DNA from: Kalaharituber pfeilii
Lineage: Eukaryota > Ascomycota > Pezizomycetes > Pezizales > Pezizaceae
Length of the DNA stretch: 64,000 nucleotides
Direction: 5' to 3'
NCBI GenBank assembly: GCA_015179045.1
Contig: WHUZ01000140.1
Location: 1 to 64,000, forward strand
In this document: piece after piece, positions 1 to 12,533 of the stretch
Layout: every line of letters starts with the position of its first letter
Position numbering within the stretch: the first letter of the stretch is position 1
Notes under the pieces: generated by a model
What the model was told of the DNA's origin: nothing
The model's database searches: none
The model's input: only the letters and a program-made list of their open reading frames with translations
Translations under genes and position numbers: made by a program

Positions 1-182
1 CACGATAAGACAATCTCCCTAGATAGATGAAATGAAATCTTAGTACGTCAACTAAGCATGTATGATTTTGGAACAACCTCTTTTTACACATCTGTTGAAT
101 GCAGAAAATGATACGCATACATGGTCTGCAACCTTAAACCTCCGTGAGCCTAGAAACTGACCGCAACCTTAGCCCTTAATCA

Positions 183-466
183 TAGTGAGCGGCACGAGCC
201 GAGCCAGCTCGAGCCAGCTCGAGCCCCAGCCCACGCTAGTGTTTCTCTTGACAGCTCGCTAAAATGCTCAGCCAGCGCAGGGTTTCGTAGACTTGCAGCA
301 GGAGTAAATGTAGAAGAAATACAATTTAGCGGATAGCGGCGAGGAGGATGAAGCTGTAGAATAATTTAGATTAGTTATCAATATCAAGGCTCGCTGGCTC
401 GAGCCCACCTTCTATTTGACGAGCTCACCCTCCAGCTCGGCTCGAGCTAGCTCGTGCCGCTCACTA
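183..466. mobile_element. hAT-type MITE, 284 bp, with 8-bp target-site duplication
   Basis: The element begins TAGTGAGCGGCACGAGC and ends with the exact reverse complement of those 17 bases. It is flanked on both sides by the same octamer, CTTAATCA (175-182 and 467-474). An 8-bp duplication with termini starting TAGTG fits the hAT superfamily. The ends are rich in GAGC/GCTC repeats that extend the potential pairing. No coding capacity is visible inside, so this is a non-autonomous copy. The perfect duplication and termini suggest a fairly recent insertion. Confidence 0.88.
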
Positions 467-474
467 CTTAATCA

Positions 475-1909
475 CCTTCCAACTTGCCATACAATAGTGT
501 CAAGTGAGTAAGTTAAGATATATATATATATACAAATAACTAGACCACCTTTCAAGGCCAGTGGTGCATGCTTTGTTTCCTCTAAAAGCTCAGAGCATAA
601 TTAAGCATCCCACGACAGGGCGCACACAATACCACAATGCAGGTAACTACATACTCAACCTCAACGGTTTTTTGCACTGAGATGCCATGGAAATTTACGG
701 AAGAAACCATGTAGAATAACGGTATATGACAATTTCAACTGCAGTGATGATATGCGAGGCCGGGTTTTGCGCCTTTCCAGATGACCACAAGCTTATTACT
801 AGTTACCTAACAAATAGCAAGTTACAAGGGCAAACTATTAGATCCTCACTAGCCGCCCCTTATCATGCTTTTGATCCAAACCAAGGTTCTACGGAAGTCT
901 GTGAGATGTTTTGTGGTGCGTATGACAGAAACCCAGGCTTCAAGGCTTCAACGTTTAGGCATCTTCTCATCTTTCTCACTTACTTCTTCCAAATTATTAC
1001 CGTCAAGTTTTCTTCTTCCGATTAAAACACTTCTCACTTTCTCCCTGTTACGGTCGCAAATCGAACGCTAAGGCTGCCCTACTATTGTAGTAGATAAAAC
1101 CGTTTTTAAATTTGTAAGCTATCTGCATAGCTTTTAGTTGCCTTCTATATAGTAGGCAGTTGTAGATCTTAGCAGTTGCTTTTATTCTTAAAATGACTAA
1201 TCAATAATCTATCCCAGAGAAAATTCATCAAAAAGTACTGCCTAAGGTCAGCCTAGGAGGGTTTGTGACTTGACGGTAATAAATCATAGTATCGAACCTC
1301 GATGTAATTTGCTTGCAATAATGTAGGCTTCCCGCAAAAAACTCCCCCTTAGGAGCTCATGGCTGGATGTGTTTCTCCTAAGGAGAAATCTCCGTTGGCC
1401 ATCGATCTGCACGCCATCCCCTCTCCCCATATTCCGGACTAGGTCTTGATTTACGTTCAATGGGGCATAGTAATTGACGGCGGTAACATCCAATCACGTA
1501 TTTGAAATGTGAGATGTACTGGGTTCTCAGCTATAACGTCAGATTAGACGATCACGTTTACTCAGGGGTACTTGCTGTACAACGACCGCACTTAATCTCA
1601 ATATCCTATTGGTTTGACCCATCTACCACTGGTATACTACTATTTTCTATTCCATTAATAACATCACTTCCAACTCTCCCGATTGGGCATCTCCCGATCC
1701 TGGCTAGAAGTGTAGCGTATCGTAAGAAACCAGTCATGAATGAATATTAGCAATGCTGGCTCTTAGCTCGGGTATCGATATATTACACTCGAATTGTAAT
1801 GTTCCGACAGTATGTACGCAGATGAGATCCCAGGACGGCCCGCACTGGCAGCTGCTGAGAAGGCTTGCACCAGTACTATCAAATCCCGGCTCTCAAGTCC
1901 ATGGATACG
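475..1909. other. Non-genic stretch
   Basis: Only short open frames without recognisable protein character are present. A short TA run lies near 518-531. I see no splice-linked coding signal, tRNA or repeat that I can name. Confidence 0.5.
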
Positions 1910-1970
1910 CCCTGCCATGGCGAAAAGCTGCATGCGGGGTCACGTGAAATAAAAAAAAAAAAAAAAAAAA
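1910..1970 (+). mobile_element. Minute poly(A) retroposon insertion, 61 bp, with 15-bp TSD
   Basis: About 40 bases starting CCCTGCCATGGCG and including GCGGGGTCACGTGAAAT are followed by an uninterrupted run of 20 A. The whole is bracketed by two perfect copies of AAGTCCATGGATACG (1895-1909 and 1971-1985). A poly(A) end plus a duplication of variable length is the signature of target-primed reverse transcription. Related insertions lie at 36424, 36886 and, reversed, 41841; the same tail ends a longer element at 34263. No coding capacity. Confidence 0.85.
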
Positions 1971-1985
1971 AAGTCCATGGATACG

Positions 1986-4900
1986 GCTTGGATTCGAGTT
2001 GAAACTGGAGGGTATTCACAGCTCCGTTGCCGTCGGCGGGAGAACATAGTTCAGTCAATGGGTTTAGTTAGTAAAGCTTAACGTAGCTTATAGCGATCTA
2101 CACCTTCCATTAATGCCCTTCTGAGCGCTCGTACCCCATGCCACGGCAGTTCTGATGCACTCTTCTTGAGCATTTAACTGTGCTGGCTGTGCTGGTTGGG
2201 AACGTGAGCAATCAGACCAAAAAGAACATCCTTTCCCTTGATAGAATCAAGCGATGAGACGAGGGAAGCCTTGAAGCCGGACGAATCTGACCTTAGCATA
2301 GGTGGAGGCACTGACAACCAGACGGTTCGTCAAACGTGTTCAGCAAAAGCAGTCACACCCTACCCAACTACTATAGGCTGGATTGCTCCATCGAACAATT
2401 GATATTTGTGATCGATTCCCGGACCCTATCGAACTATCCATCGCTGTCGCTGATATTGTAGAAGGATGATGATGTCCTCAAAAACTGGAGCCAATCATTG
2501 AGGGGCAGGCATTGGTGAGTGTACAGATAATGGGCAGCTAAAGTTGTGTCAACGGCTCTGAGGCCAATCAACGACCGTGTCAGGAGGTCCACTGGCACTG
2601 CATGCTTGATTTTAAAACATTTGCTTATCGAAAGGTAGACATACATGTCATAAAGACCTGAATCATATCACAATTTGGATAATGACAGCTATGAATTCCA
2701 TTTCGGCTGCCTCCAATTGCTGAAGCACTATTCCGCTGTTTACATTTCAGGTTTATGCACGTTTACGGCGTCTGCGGCGTCTCTTGCATTGCTGGACCTA
2801 TATCAATAGTTGCCCCACTGAAGGTATGATCTTCGCCAGATTGGAAGACGTTAAGTCTGAGAGCCCCATATTGGATATAAGCCTATATCGCTTAAGAGCT
2901 GCGGAACTGCACGCCACCGTGGCCTTGCGTCGTGCCGTACCGAGTGCAGCAATCTTGGGTGTACGATCAATATCACAAGACGGATCATCTACCTAGCAGC
3001 CTTGCCAAAGCTTGATCTCGTTTAATGATCCCACAGATAGTGTCAGATTCATCTAGCACTAGTCTCCGCACGCTGAGGCTGACATTTGCAAACTCCAACA
3101 GCATGGCCGAGGCTTGGTATAACAGATACAGTACGACAGAGTGGAACTGTGCTGTTGATCTCATGGACTAGCCAGTTTCAGGTACTGGACAGTCAAATGA
3201 AAGCTATTTCCATTGCGTTGCACGCTCAGTTCACTCTACTGGTCATCAAACGGGCCCAGGTACAGTGATAATTTTGCACAGGTAGATAACTTCAACCTAT
3301 TTTGCGTGCAAGGATTGAGGTGCTCACCGAGGTTTTTGTCAACGTGTCCAACATGCACTGTACCATGGCATCTCCCCTATCAACACACGTTTGATGACTA
3401 AACTTGAGACCCAGTTTGTCGTTCGTTACTTGTATACTGCATATTACATGCACCAGACAGCGAGATCATAACATCGACTCTATTACTTTGTGCTTTCCCG
3501 ATCTAGTTCCAGTGCGTATCGGAATGCAAAACATTCAAATATATTTTCTCAATTGCATGATCAACTTGACGTGCGGTTGGCGGCCATCCGACTCTGGGCA
3601 TAGCAAACACCCACGCACCCATGCGGTACGGGGCGGATCGCCAAATCTCAGTCCTCGGTAAGTGTAGTTGTATGTTGTGTCAATGCACCTACGTAATAAC
3701 TATGAACCCCGTAAGGTTCTCGTAAACAGTTTCAAAGTGTCGAATATATACATTTGTTTCAGTTTGTCTGAAAAAAAAGCAATGAGGTCGTCCCGCTCAG
3801 GTGTTCCTCTAGAGTAACCAGAACGTTACAAATCCGGAATGTTTAACCAGGCTGATGTTTCAGACCCAGAATCGGCAATTGTTGGGATAACATCATGAAT
3901 TTTGACGTATGAAGATAATTACTTACATGAAGACACATAGGTATAGGTAGCGTCGATGGGTTACTGATTTATCGGTCTATCGGTAACCGCCGGAATTGGC
4001 TCCTCCAGTTGGTTGGAAGTGGGGGTCCATGTGGATTTTGTCAGAGGAGACGTGCCTGAATTGGCGGGCACCTAATTGATTTTAGTGCTGTACCTTTCAG
4101 TTGTACCCTTGCTGTAACATCGTCTGTAGTCTCGGTAATTGCAGGTTGCTGCATTTCCCGATTTAGCCATCGGGTGCAAGGGGCCATATAGGGACTTGTG
4201 AGCAGAGCAGCTACCATCTGCGTAAGCACGCACATGAGCCCTGAACCCTGTCATTCCGACATTGTCCGCAAATGCAGCTTGCAATTACTCTAGATTATCA
4301 TTTCGTTACCCAGTTGCTCGATCGTTCCAAAGTACAACAGTTTGCTGGGTGAGTGACATCCCAAGTAGCGCTCTGCTTGATGAGCAAGATTGCTGTGAAA
4401 ATGGCCCGTATTCTTTTATTCAGGTCAAAGTGGGTCATCACCCATTTGTGGGCACTTGATCCTTTATGCTGTATTTGGTTAACCACTACCAAGAATCAGG
4501 CCGTTAACGAAGACGTAACTCATGAAACAAGTACAGGAGCACAGAGGTTTATAGTAGCGGCCAGTGGAATATCTTTGGTGTTTGCGTTTAGATTTGAGAA
4601 TCAATTCTTATACACTGGTAGCAGCTAGCTGGAGATATCTACTGCCACTGAAAGTTTGAATTTTGCCACCAGTCCTTTAGCAATACGACTTGCTCAGTCC
4701 TTACATGGCCATGCAAGGAAAATCCGTTTTAGTTCCTAGGAACAAAATATTTTCTTTGCGCTGGTTAAGTAGTAAGCCAATCCATCAGGCCCTCTACTGC
4801 AACAGAATAAGTCATGGTCTGATGAAGGCACCTAACTTGATTGCGATTGCGGTCCACCTCAAGTGTTAAGCGAATGCATGCCCCTTCATTCAACTGATAG

Positions 4901-7900
4901 CAGTTCCCTGCGTCCCGGCCCGGGCGATCGTGGTGAAATTGCTGGCTTCCCGCCTAAATCAACAAATTCCATCCGCACATACCTGTACACGTTCACGAAT
5001 AAAGAAAATTAGTGCGAGCTCATTACTTTCCTTTAATGAACATGTGCAGGTAGTATTGCTGCCAAATGGTTCCCATTGCACAATTCCTAGATTCACCTTT
5101 CTGAGACATGGCAACGTAACATAGGTATGGAGTATACACTGTATATACTCGACACACTCGTAATAGGCTCTCCTGGTCTATGATCTTTCTCTTTTCACTG
5201 GCAAATAATAGAGAGGTTTCCCACGCCGACACTCGTTAACAGCGCCTACCTAGACATGGAGTTTTCACCCATGGGCCTGTGAAAATTCAAGGCATTAATT
5301 CCCTTTGGCAGCTAGGGCTACTGCTCTATACAGGTAATTGTAATCAAAGATTGTAAAAGTATGGTCACTAGTAGACTACTCCACTTTGAGTAAGGATGGA
5401 GTTACCAAATATGGAAATTTCGTACTACGCCTGCTCAATCACCTAGATTGTTTGGCCGCCTGTTTGAATGAATGTGGCTTATTATTAAGAGCTACTGTCA
5501 TGTGTACTCAGATCATGTTGGACGCTGCCTCAAATAATGACAGGAGAGGACTGGAAGGAATCAATTGCAAGCTAGCCTGATATTCATTGTCCAACTATGA
5601 CTGTAGATATCTCAAGCTAGAATGGTTCAGTCATAGTTTGGCAGCCGCCTTGTACAGGAGATGCTGCACGTGTACCAAATAAACATCTACGACGACGATC
5701 CTGATTTTTAAGCCAATTGAAATCGCCGCTGACAATCTTCCTAGCTGGTGTCGTAATCTCATTAGAGTTCTAAATTCTCCTACTAGCAATATCAATTTTT
5801 TGTTTCCAGTCTGATTATAATTCTAAGCAGGCCCTGGCTCTAATGGAAAGGCTTACAAGGCCAATTGTTTCTCATAACTGGGGTTCAATCTAAACTGCTA
5901 ATTTTCTCGAAAAAGGGCGTGAGACCCATAACATCAATATTCTGACAGCCCGGTTTATTCACAAATTCGAGTACAAGTATATAACACTAACCTAATACTA
6001 ACAGTTCAAGTTGTTTATATTCAATGCTGCGGTCTAGCCTTTAAATCCGAGCTCTTGCATGTCTGACATGCCATTGGAGGAGTTTGTCATAGTAGTACAG
6101 TACCAACAATCGCCGTGTTTGACCTCTCCACGGTAACGGTAAGGAGGATTACTAGTGGTTACAACCGGCGTCGAACTAATGCCCCACATAGTCTGGTGGA
6201 CACAATCGTGGCAGAGCCCCAGTGCTCCATAGTCAGCTTTCAGATGCTGACTCCCATGTAACATTTCGATCGATCCATGCCACAGGCAAATTCTCAAGAG
6301 ATTCCTAAGCCTGCCTAATCATTAGCGCAACCCCAAGGAAATACATATCTATTCCAACAGTATGCCCGCTGATCTTTACAGAACATAAACCTATCTGCAG
6401 ACATATACAACTGCTGACTACTGTATATATTGCTGTCTAACTGGTATAAACAGCACCGGAAGCGAACTGATACTAGTAGTATAGTCTGCTGCCGCAACCT
6501 ACATCTGATTCAGAACGCCGGCCGGCACTTTTTTCATCAATGTGCCATGCGTCCAGCACGTTAACTGCAATTGCTAGTATCGAATGCCTAAACCGAAATT
6601 AGACTAGGATAGATTTCTCGGGCTATGTATGTAGGCGTATACGGTACTGCAGAATCAAACATGCAGCGTCGCCTGCCTGTTCCTCTGGCGGCCTGTCCTT
6701 CATTTCGAGCAAGACGGTAGTTTTCTTAAAAGAAAAATGCAGATTAACCTCTTCGTGTCTCCTCTTAATGGACTGCTGGCCACTTGTCCGTATGTCAACC
6801 ACTTATGTCAGTATTGCACTATAGCAACGGCCCCCATGGATGCCGATCGCTAGCGTTTCTGGTGAACCAAACTGCGAGAAAATACCATCAATCAAGGCTG
6901 ACGCTCTCATTATGAAAAGAATAATTCAAATAGTTCAAATTACTGAAAGTTTTCTTAGATATTGCCACACAAAGCAACTTGCGAAGATAGCTGCCGCCGC
7001 TAACGTTAATGCGCGGCGCCAGTGCATGTTGCCTCCCTTAGCTAAAGTGTATACTAGTCTCTGCATGCGCTCGGCCAATACTATATTTTTCATGCTTGGA
7101 GTTATGAAGAGGCCTTATACATATATTGGTGACACTAACATAGATTATATTAGCTTGCTAGTAAACACCAGCACATAAATACGCAAAGTAGACTGACAAT
7201 TGGCTGCCCCATCCATCCCCAGCGCTCACGTTAGATGCCTCGTGGTCATCTCAGTGCCCAATACCACCGCCGAGGTTCTTTATTAAATGTTACTTTGGGC
7301 AGCTGTGAAGGTGTGAGCCAATGATCTGAGGCGGGAGTGTTACTACACTTCATTGCTTGACCAGACACATGATATGGTAGTAATGCGGGCAAGCAGCCCA
7401 TACATGATACAGGGCTTTTAGCCGTAGTTCACCGGCCCACGGATCATTATCCGCTTGTGGGGGTTCTTGCAATCGGAATTTTGTATCCTGCATATTTGTC
7501 CTAAGAGCTTACTAGATCCATAGCGTTTTCCCCTGTGCATATAAGTCATCGCAAGTGTTACCCATGCCTCCCGTGTGTCATCGGTACAAATGCGAGGTCA
7601 TGTTCCATATTCTGTTTTGTGCAGCTTGTGATCATGGTAAGTGCGTAGTAGCGGGAACACGTACACACATATTTCCTCATTTCTTTTTGCAACATCTGCG
7701 TATGAAGTTACGAGGCCTGGGCTATGTTGCTGTCTTGCTGTTGGAGGGCTAATCAAAGATCAGTCTACTTCCTTATTCCTAGGGGAACGCGGTGGTGCTA
7801 GTAAAATCCCAATTCATTCAGACTGAGCCTGATATCTAGTAGGTAGCCTCACCCCTGTGAGCCAGCCATAGGCCCAAGGTTACTGAGCCGTCACCCGTCG

Positions 7901-9665
7901 TCTATCATTCATCACCCAGAAGCACATTTAACCTAGGTTGAATGCATGGGGGATGCGGATCGGTTGCGGCCCAGCCAGTATGAAAATCCATGCAAACTGC
8001 CTATGGTGCGCGACCACTTATGCTGCGCCATCCGAATTGCCACCTGCGGTGCGCTGGGCGCCTGACGAGGTTAGGTGTTATAGCCACTAACTGCAGTGAT
8101 TCATACGAAGCATAGGGGCTTAGCCTCAGCCGAGAATTATTTATAGCTGCGTAAAAATCTCGGTAATATACATGACTAGATGCAAGCCGAGGTGCATATA
8201 TTTCGAATGTTTGAATCCCCCGCACTGCGCTTCGTGTTTATGGAAAGCAGAACGCAATGAACCAGATAGGATGAAATCACGAACGTAAACTAATGCAACT
8301 ATTTTTGGGGAAATTTTATGTACATTGGTATAAATTGAATAGATCGTGACATTCATGAGCCCATATCTTCGTTAAGAATGCTGGAATCAGCTAGATTAGT
8401 GTGTCATTACTAGCAACATCAAGAGTCGGAAAAAAGGTTGACAGCTAGCCCCTTTCTGTTCACCTTGCCACGTCTCTTCCACCTTCCCCCTGAAAACGAA
8501 CAAGCGTAGGAGAAACAGCATTGACCCAAGAGAGATGCACCCGCTACTACAGATGAGCAACCCTTGAAGAAATGTAGGCCCCCACATCTCACTTTCCACC
8601 CACTAACTTCCTCTCCAAGTAACAGACCTGGCACCTCCACCTTGACCCACCCGACTCCCCGTACAGTCAATGGCGCCTAGCCAGTAGATACCCAGTTCCA
8701 ACTCCGGCCAACAGTAGAATACTCGGTACTCCTAAATGCATGGTATAACCTCTATGAGACAGAAACGCAAATAAAAGGCAGGAAAAAGAAATGAACAGAC
8801 AGCTGAGCCAGCAAATGACCGGGAACAAGGGTTCTGGGGGGTTAATATCAATGTTGAGGTGTTTTTCCTGTATCGCACTGGTATCTTGTTGGGGGCTGCG
8901 GTGACGAAGAGGGGAAAAAAAAGAATCCAAATGCAAAAACATTTTTTTAGAGGGAAAAAAAAACTGAAGGAAAAAAACTGAAGAAAAGCAAAAACTGAAA
9001 AGGCAAAATGCAGTCGGTCGGAGAGTTCACACGCGTTACAGCTGCTGCTTTCTGCATATGTATGCAGAAGTGCTTTTAAAGCTGTTAACCCTTTTGGTCG
9101 TAAATTAAAGGCTGTGAATTGTTTCACTTTCGATGACATTTCGTAAATTGTGATGGAATAAGCGAGTGAATTACCCAGACTTCGCCGGCAACCGTGGTAA
9201 ACAGACATAAAGAGCGCGCAGTAAAAAAAAAAAAAAAAGAAAAAAAAAAAGAAAAAAAAAAAAAAAAAGGAGAAAAAGAAAAAGGAATATGACAATGCCA
9301 AGGGTGCTATCCGAAAGACTTCCCCGCTTTGACCGGTATTCATGAAAACGATATTCATGGCAGCAAAATGCGCCGGCTTCTTTTATGTAGTGGTATTTTC
9401 TTTTTCCACTTAGTTCGTCTTTGCAATGCGTTGCGATGAAAGATGGGAAGCTAAAAAAACGTGACTGTGACAAGGACTGGTACGAGCACCCAAGACTTGG
9501 GTAATCGGGATGGATGGCGTTTTCCAACTGTCTCAGACCCAGCATGAACTATGCGTGTAAACGCTAATGCTTCTTTTCGTTGGGACACTTCTCACATCGG
9601 GGTATTTTGCAATTCGGACAGGATACGTAGTGTTTATAGGAGAAGGGTCCGAAGTTGCACCGGCA
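1986..9665. other. Long non-genic region
   Basis: No open frame over this 7.7 kb shows recognisable domains or a convincing splice-linked model. Visible structure includes a short inverted repeat at 5590-5641 (CCAACTATGACTG with its near complement) and purine-rich A tracts at about 8930-8990 and 9224-9270. Those A tracts create spurious phenylalanine-rich frames on the minus strand. I cannot assign function to any part. Confidence 0.5.
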
Positions 9666-12144
9666 CTATACCGCACCCACACAACTTGTCAGTAAATTGA
9701 GCTCCGAGTGATCCACGCCGTCGGTGATATACGGAACAAGAGGGAGACATGGAAGACCTACGCAGTACCACTCCGCCTGGCTTTGAAGTTTATCCTCCAT
9801 TGAGCCTTCAGGCGCGGATTTCAGCTGCTGTTCTATGGCAAAGCTCGACAAAGCCCCAGGTTCCGTCTGACGTCTCTTGGGTGACGAATCAATGTAATCC
9901 ACATACCCTGTGCTCTCTTCATCACCACTGCTTTCTTCCCCTGGGTCCCTTGCACACACTCCTTCACTTCCTCCAAGCCCTTTCCCTTCGGGGTCGGGTT
10001 CCTCTAAACGCATCCATGAATCTTTGACTCGTAGATTATCTTTCTCGAAGTGCCATGCAATATGATCAAACCGTTTGTCCCATCCTTCTATGCCCACCTT
10101 GCCATGAAGCTTAACGACTTTATGGCAAAAGCCGCACCAAAATGCTCCGCCGTGGTACTTTGGAATATGGCAGTCAAAGAGTATCTGCGCCACATCCCTA
10201 GCGCCTGTTAGGGTTGTGGCTACTGGTTGTGATGTCTCAGCGGCAGTAGTCCCAGCACCTGCGGGAGTTGTCTGCTCAACAACCCATCCGTCGGTGTTGC
10301 CATGCACCACTTTCAGGTGCTTTACAAAGTCCGCTTTGCGAAAGAAACATTTTCCGCAGATATCGGCGGCGTCTGCTCCTAAAGCAGAAGGTGAACTTTG
10401 TACATCATACTTTCGTATATCGCATTTCCAACATTCCAATTGGTGATGTTGGGAATTTTCATGCCGTTTCCAATCGTTCTTTGCGCCAAACACTTTGTTA
10501 CAACCATCATGCGTGCAACCGAAAGGTTTGGAGTGACGCTTAAGATGTTTACTGTTTTCAGAAGCAGAAGATTCCCGGTGAATGGTATCGTCAGCCATGT
10601 TCCAAGGGTGGTATAGTTATGACTATGATTAATAAGGAATACGATATAGGTGAAGGTGTAGTTCTTGATGTAAACAAGAAGTTATATATGTGTGTGTGTC
10701 TTGGGGAGGGGGGGGGGGGGATGGGAGAGATTAAATGTGATCTAGGAAGCAGTATGTGACAATAATAGTGCGGTATGACTTACCGCAATTGACATGGGAG
10801 GCGGAAGGAGCTTTGGCAGTGCGGGCAGAAGGCTTTATACACTTTGTCCTTGCCGCTGACATCTTTGGTTGATGGTGTAACCGGTTTGGACCTACTTGGG
10901 TACCACGTCTGGGACCTACGGAAGTGTGGGACAACGTCTTGTGCCCGCGAGCTTGGACTTGGAATAGATTTGATTCTGGGGGACGCAGGTGCTGCCGGGG
11001 CAGAGAACCAGGACGGGGGGGGCGATGCTGGTTTTGGCGAGAGGAACAGGTCGTGCGCCGGGGCTACAGCTTCCTCTTTCGCGGTTGGAGGTCCTGGATT
11101 TGTTGATGGAGGCTTCAGGCCAATCGGGGAGTGTTCGTCCACATCGTTCAAAATTTGTGAGAGCAGCATTGCACCCGCACTGATTGGTTTCGAATTCTGC
11201 GGGCGTGCGAATGCGAACCACGGGGGCTGGGTGCTGGCGCCACAACCATCGAGGTCCATCTCGACATCACTGCCCTCCGATTGCTGCGCGCTTCGTGCGG
11301 CCGGGGGATGCTTCTGCACCCTGTCAAGCAGCTTTCTCTTTTGGGCGCGGATGCGCTCAAGCGTCTGGAGCACCTTCTGCTCCTCCTGCTCAAGCTCCTC
11401 CAGCGCCCGCCCTACAGTGGGGCCTGGCGCGCCCCCTGCAGCGAGCCTGCCAGGCGACTGAGCACCAGCATGGCCATGGCTGAGGCTATTTCCGTCCGCA
11501 AAACGGGCCGGGGCCTGCGCGCGGGCGTGCGGACCATCGCGCGAGCGACTAGTGCCGCTGTTTACTGGGGTCCAGCCAGCGCTGCTGCTGCAGCCGGGAT
11601 GCACAACGCCGGTCGCGATTGGCTGGACGCCATGCTCCCCTGGAGCAGCCCGCACCGCTGACACCCCATTAGAAATCACCACGCCGCCCCCAGCGTAGCT
11701 GCGGTTGGCATGCTGCCCAGCGCTGGTCGCCGCACCTGCTCCTCGATCGGGCTGGCGGCCACTCTCCATCTCGAGCTCCTGTTGGTGTTGGCTACGACTA
11801 GCCATGGCCTTCCGTCCTGTTTGTGATGATCCACCAGGCGCCGCAGAGTCGTAGCCTCCTCCAGAAAAATTCATGGCATCCCTCGGCGACTTATGCTGAC
11901 GGTCCTGGCCGATCATCGACTGGCCGCCATGGGCGGCAGTCACCGGAGGGGGGAGCCCCTGCCACGAATCGACCGCTGGGAGATTTTTGCTGTCCTCATG
12001 GGTTCTGCGCTCAACGTTAACGTTTCCGGGCGTTCCGCCTGCTCCGGAATAGCTTTCTCCGATCGTTGTTGCGGTACTCGTTTCTTGGGTGCCCATGTCG
12101 GTATCCATGATCTGGGTCCCCGCTGGTGACAATACGGTGGGCAT
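9666..12144 (-). CDS. C2H2 zinc-finger protein, two exons, 748 aa model
   Basis: Exon 1 is 12144-10784 and exon 2 is 10551-9666, joined across a 232-bp GT-AG intron (donor GTAAGT, acceptor ACAG). The join completes a finger: C440, C443, H456 and H460, C-x2-C-x12-H-x3-H. Further finger-like units follow: C466/C471/H484/H489, C519/C522/H532/H537 and C593/C596/H617/H621. The first 430 residues are low complexity (Gly, Ser, Ala, Pro) with a short coiled-coil-like Glu/Gln/Arg stretch midway. The tail is acidic and serine-rich. The layout fits a fungal nuclear DNA-binding regulator; targets are unknown. The frame is open upstream of the first in-frame ATG (12144) and carries an acceptor-like CAG near 12181, so an additional 5' exon is possible. 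The extreme C-terminus could also be spliced differently, as it has a GTAGGT near its end. It lies 390 bp downstream of a related gene on the same strand. Confidence 0.75.
10682..10720. repeat. GT run plus G run inside the intron of the zinc-finger gene
   Basis: A short TG repeat is followed by an uninterrupted G tract within the intron between the two exons of the neighbouring minus-strand gene. It is simple-sequence DNA and is likely to vary in length. Confidence 0.6.
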
Positions 12145-12533
12145 CAGAATTGGTGAGTCCACGCGGCACTCCAACTCTGACCTGGATATGAATGAAGCAA
12201 GTTAGCTTTATGAAAATCGGATCAGGGCTGCTTGAGCAAGGTAAATAGGGGGAGGGGGTAACTCTCATGAAAAATGAAAAGGAAGAGGGGTAAGAGAGGG
12301 TACAAGTGAGTGTCTTTTTCAGCTCAGCAAGGTTCAGAAAAATCAGAAAACCGATAGTAATGCAACGGTTATGTGAACATCGGGCGTCAAATCAATCCCT
12401 GGTGTGCGTCCATCACCAACGCTTTCGCTAGGTTTAGCTTTGCGAACCAGGCAACAACTCAACTGTAGCTAGAGGCTTATGGTGTCATCCCGGGGGCGGG
12501 CGAAGAAACCGCCAGCATTACCGCACCAACGTA
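12145..12533. promoter_or_regulatory. Compact spacer between two tandem zinc-finger genes
   Basis: About 390 bp separates the modelled stop of the upstream minus-strand gene from the first ATG of the downstream one. It must hold the terminator of one gene and the promoter or leader of the other, unless the downstream gene has a further 5' exon here. I see no clear TATA or other named element. Confidence 0.35.

Noticed and set aside
8667..9545. Minus-strand open frames of 91, 208 and 124 codons rich in phenylalanine
   Set aside because: They arise from long A-rich tracts on the plus strand. No domain or splice logic supports them.
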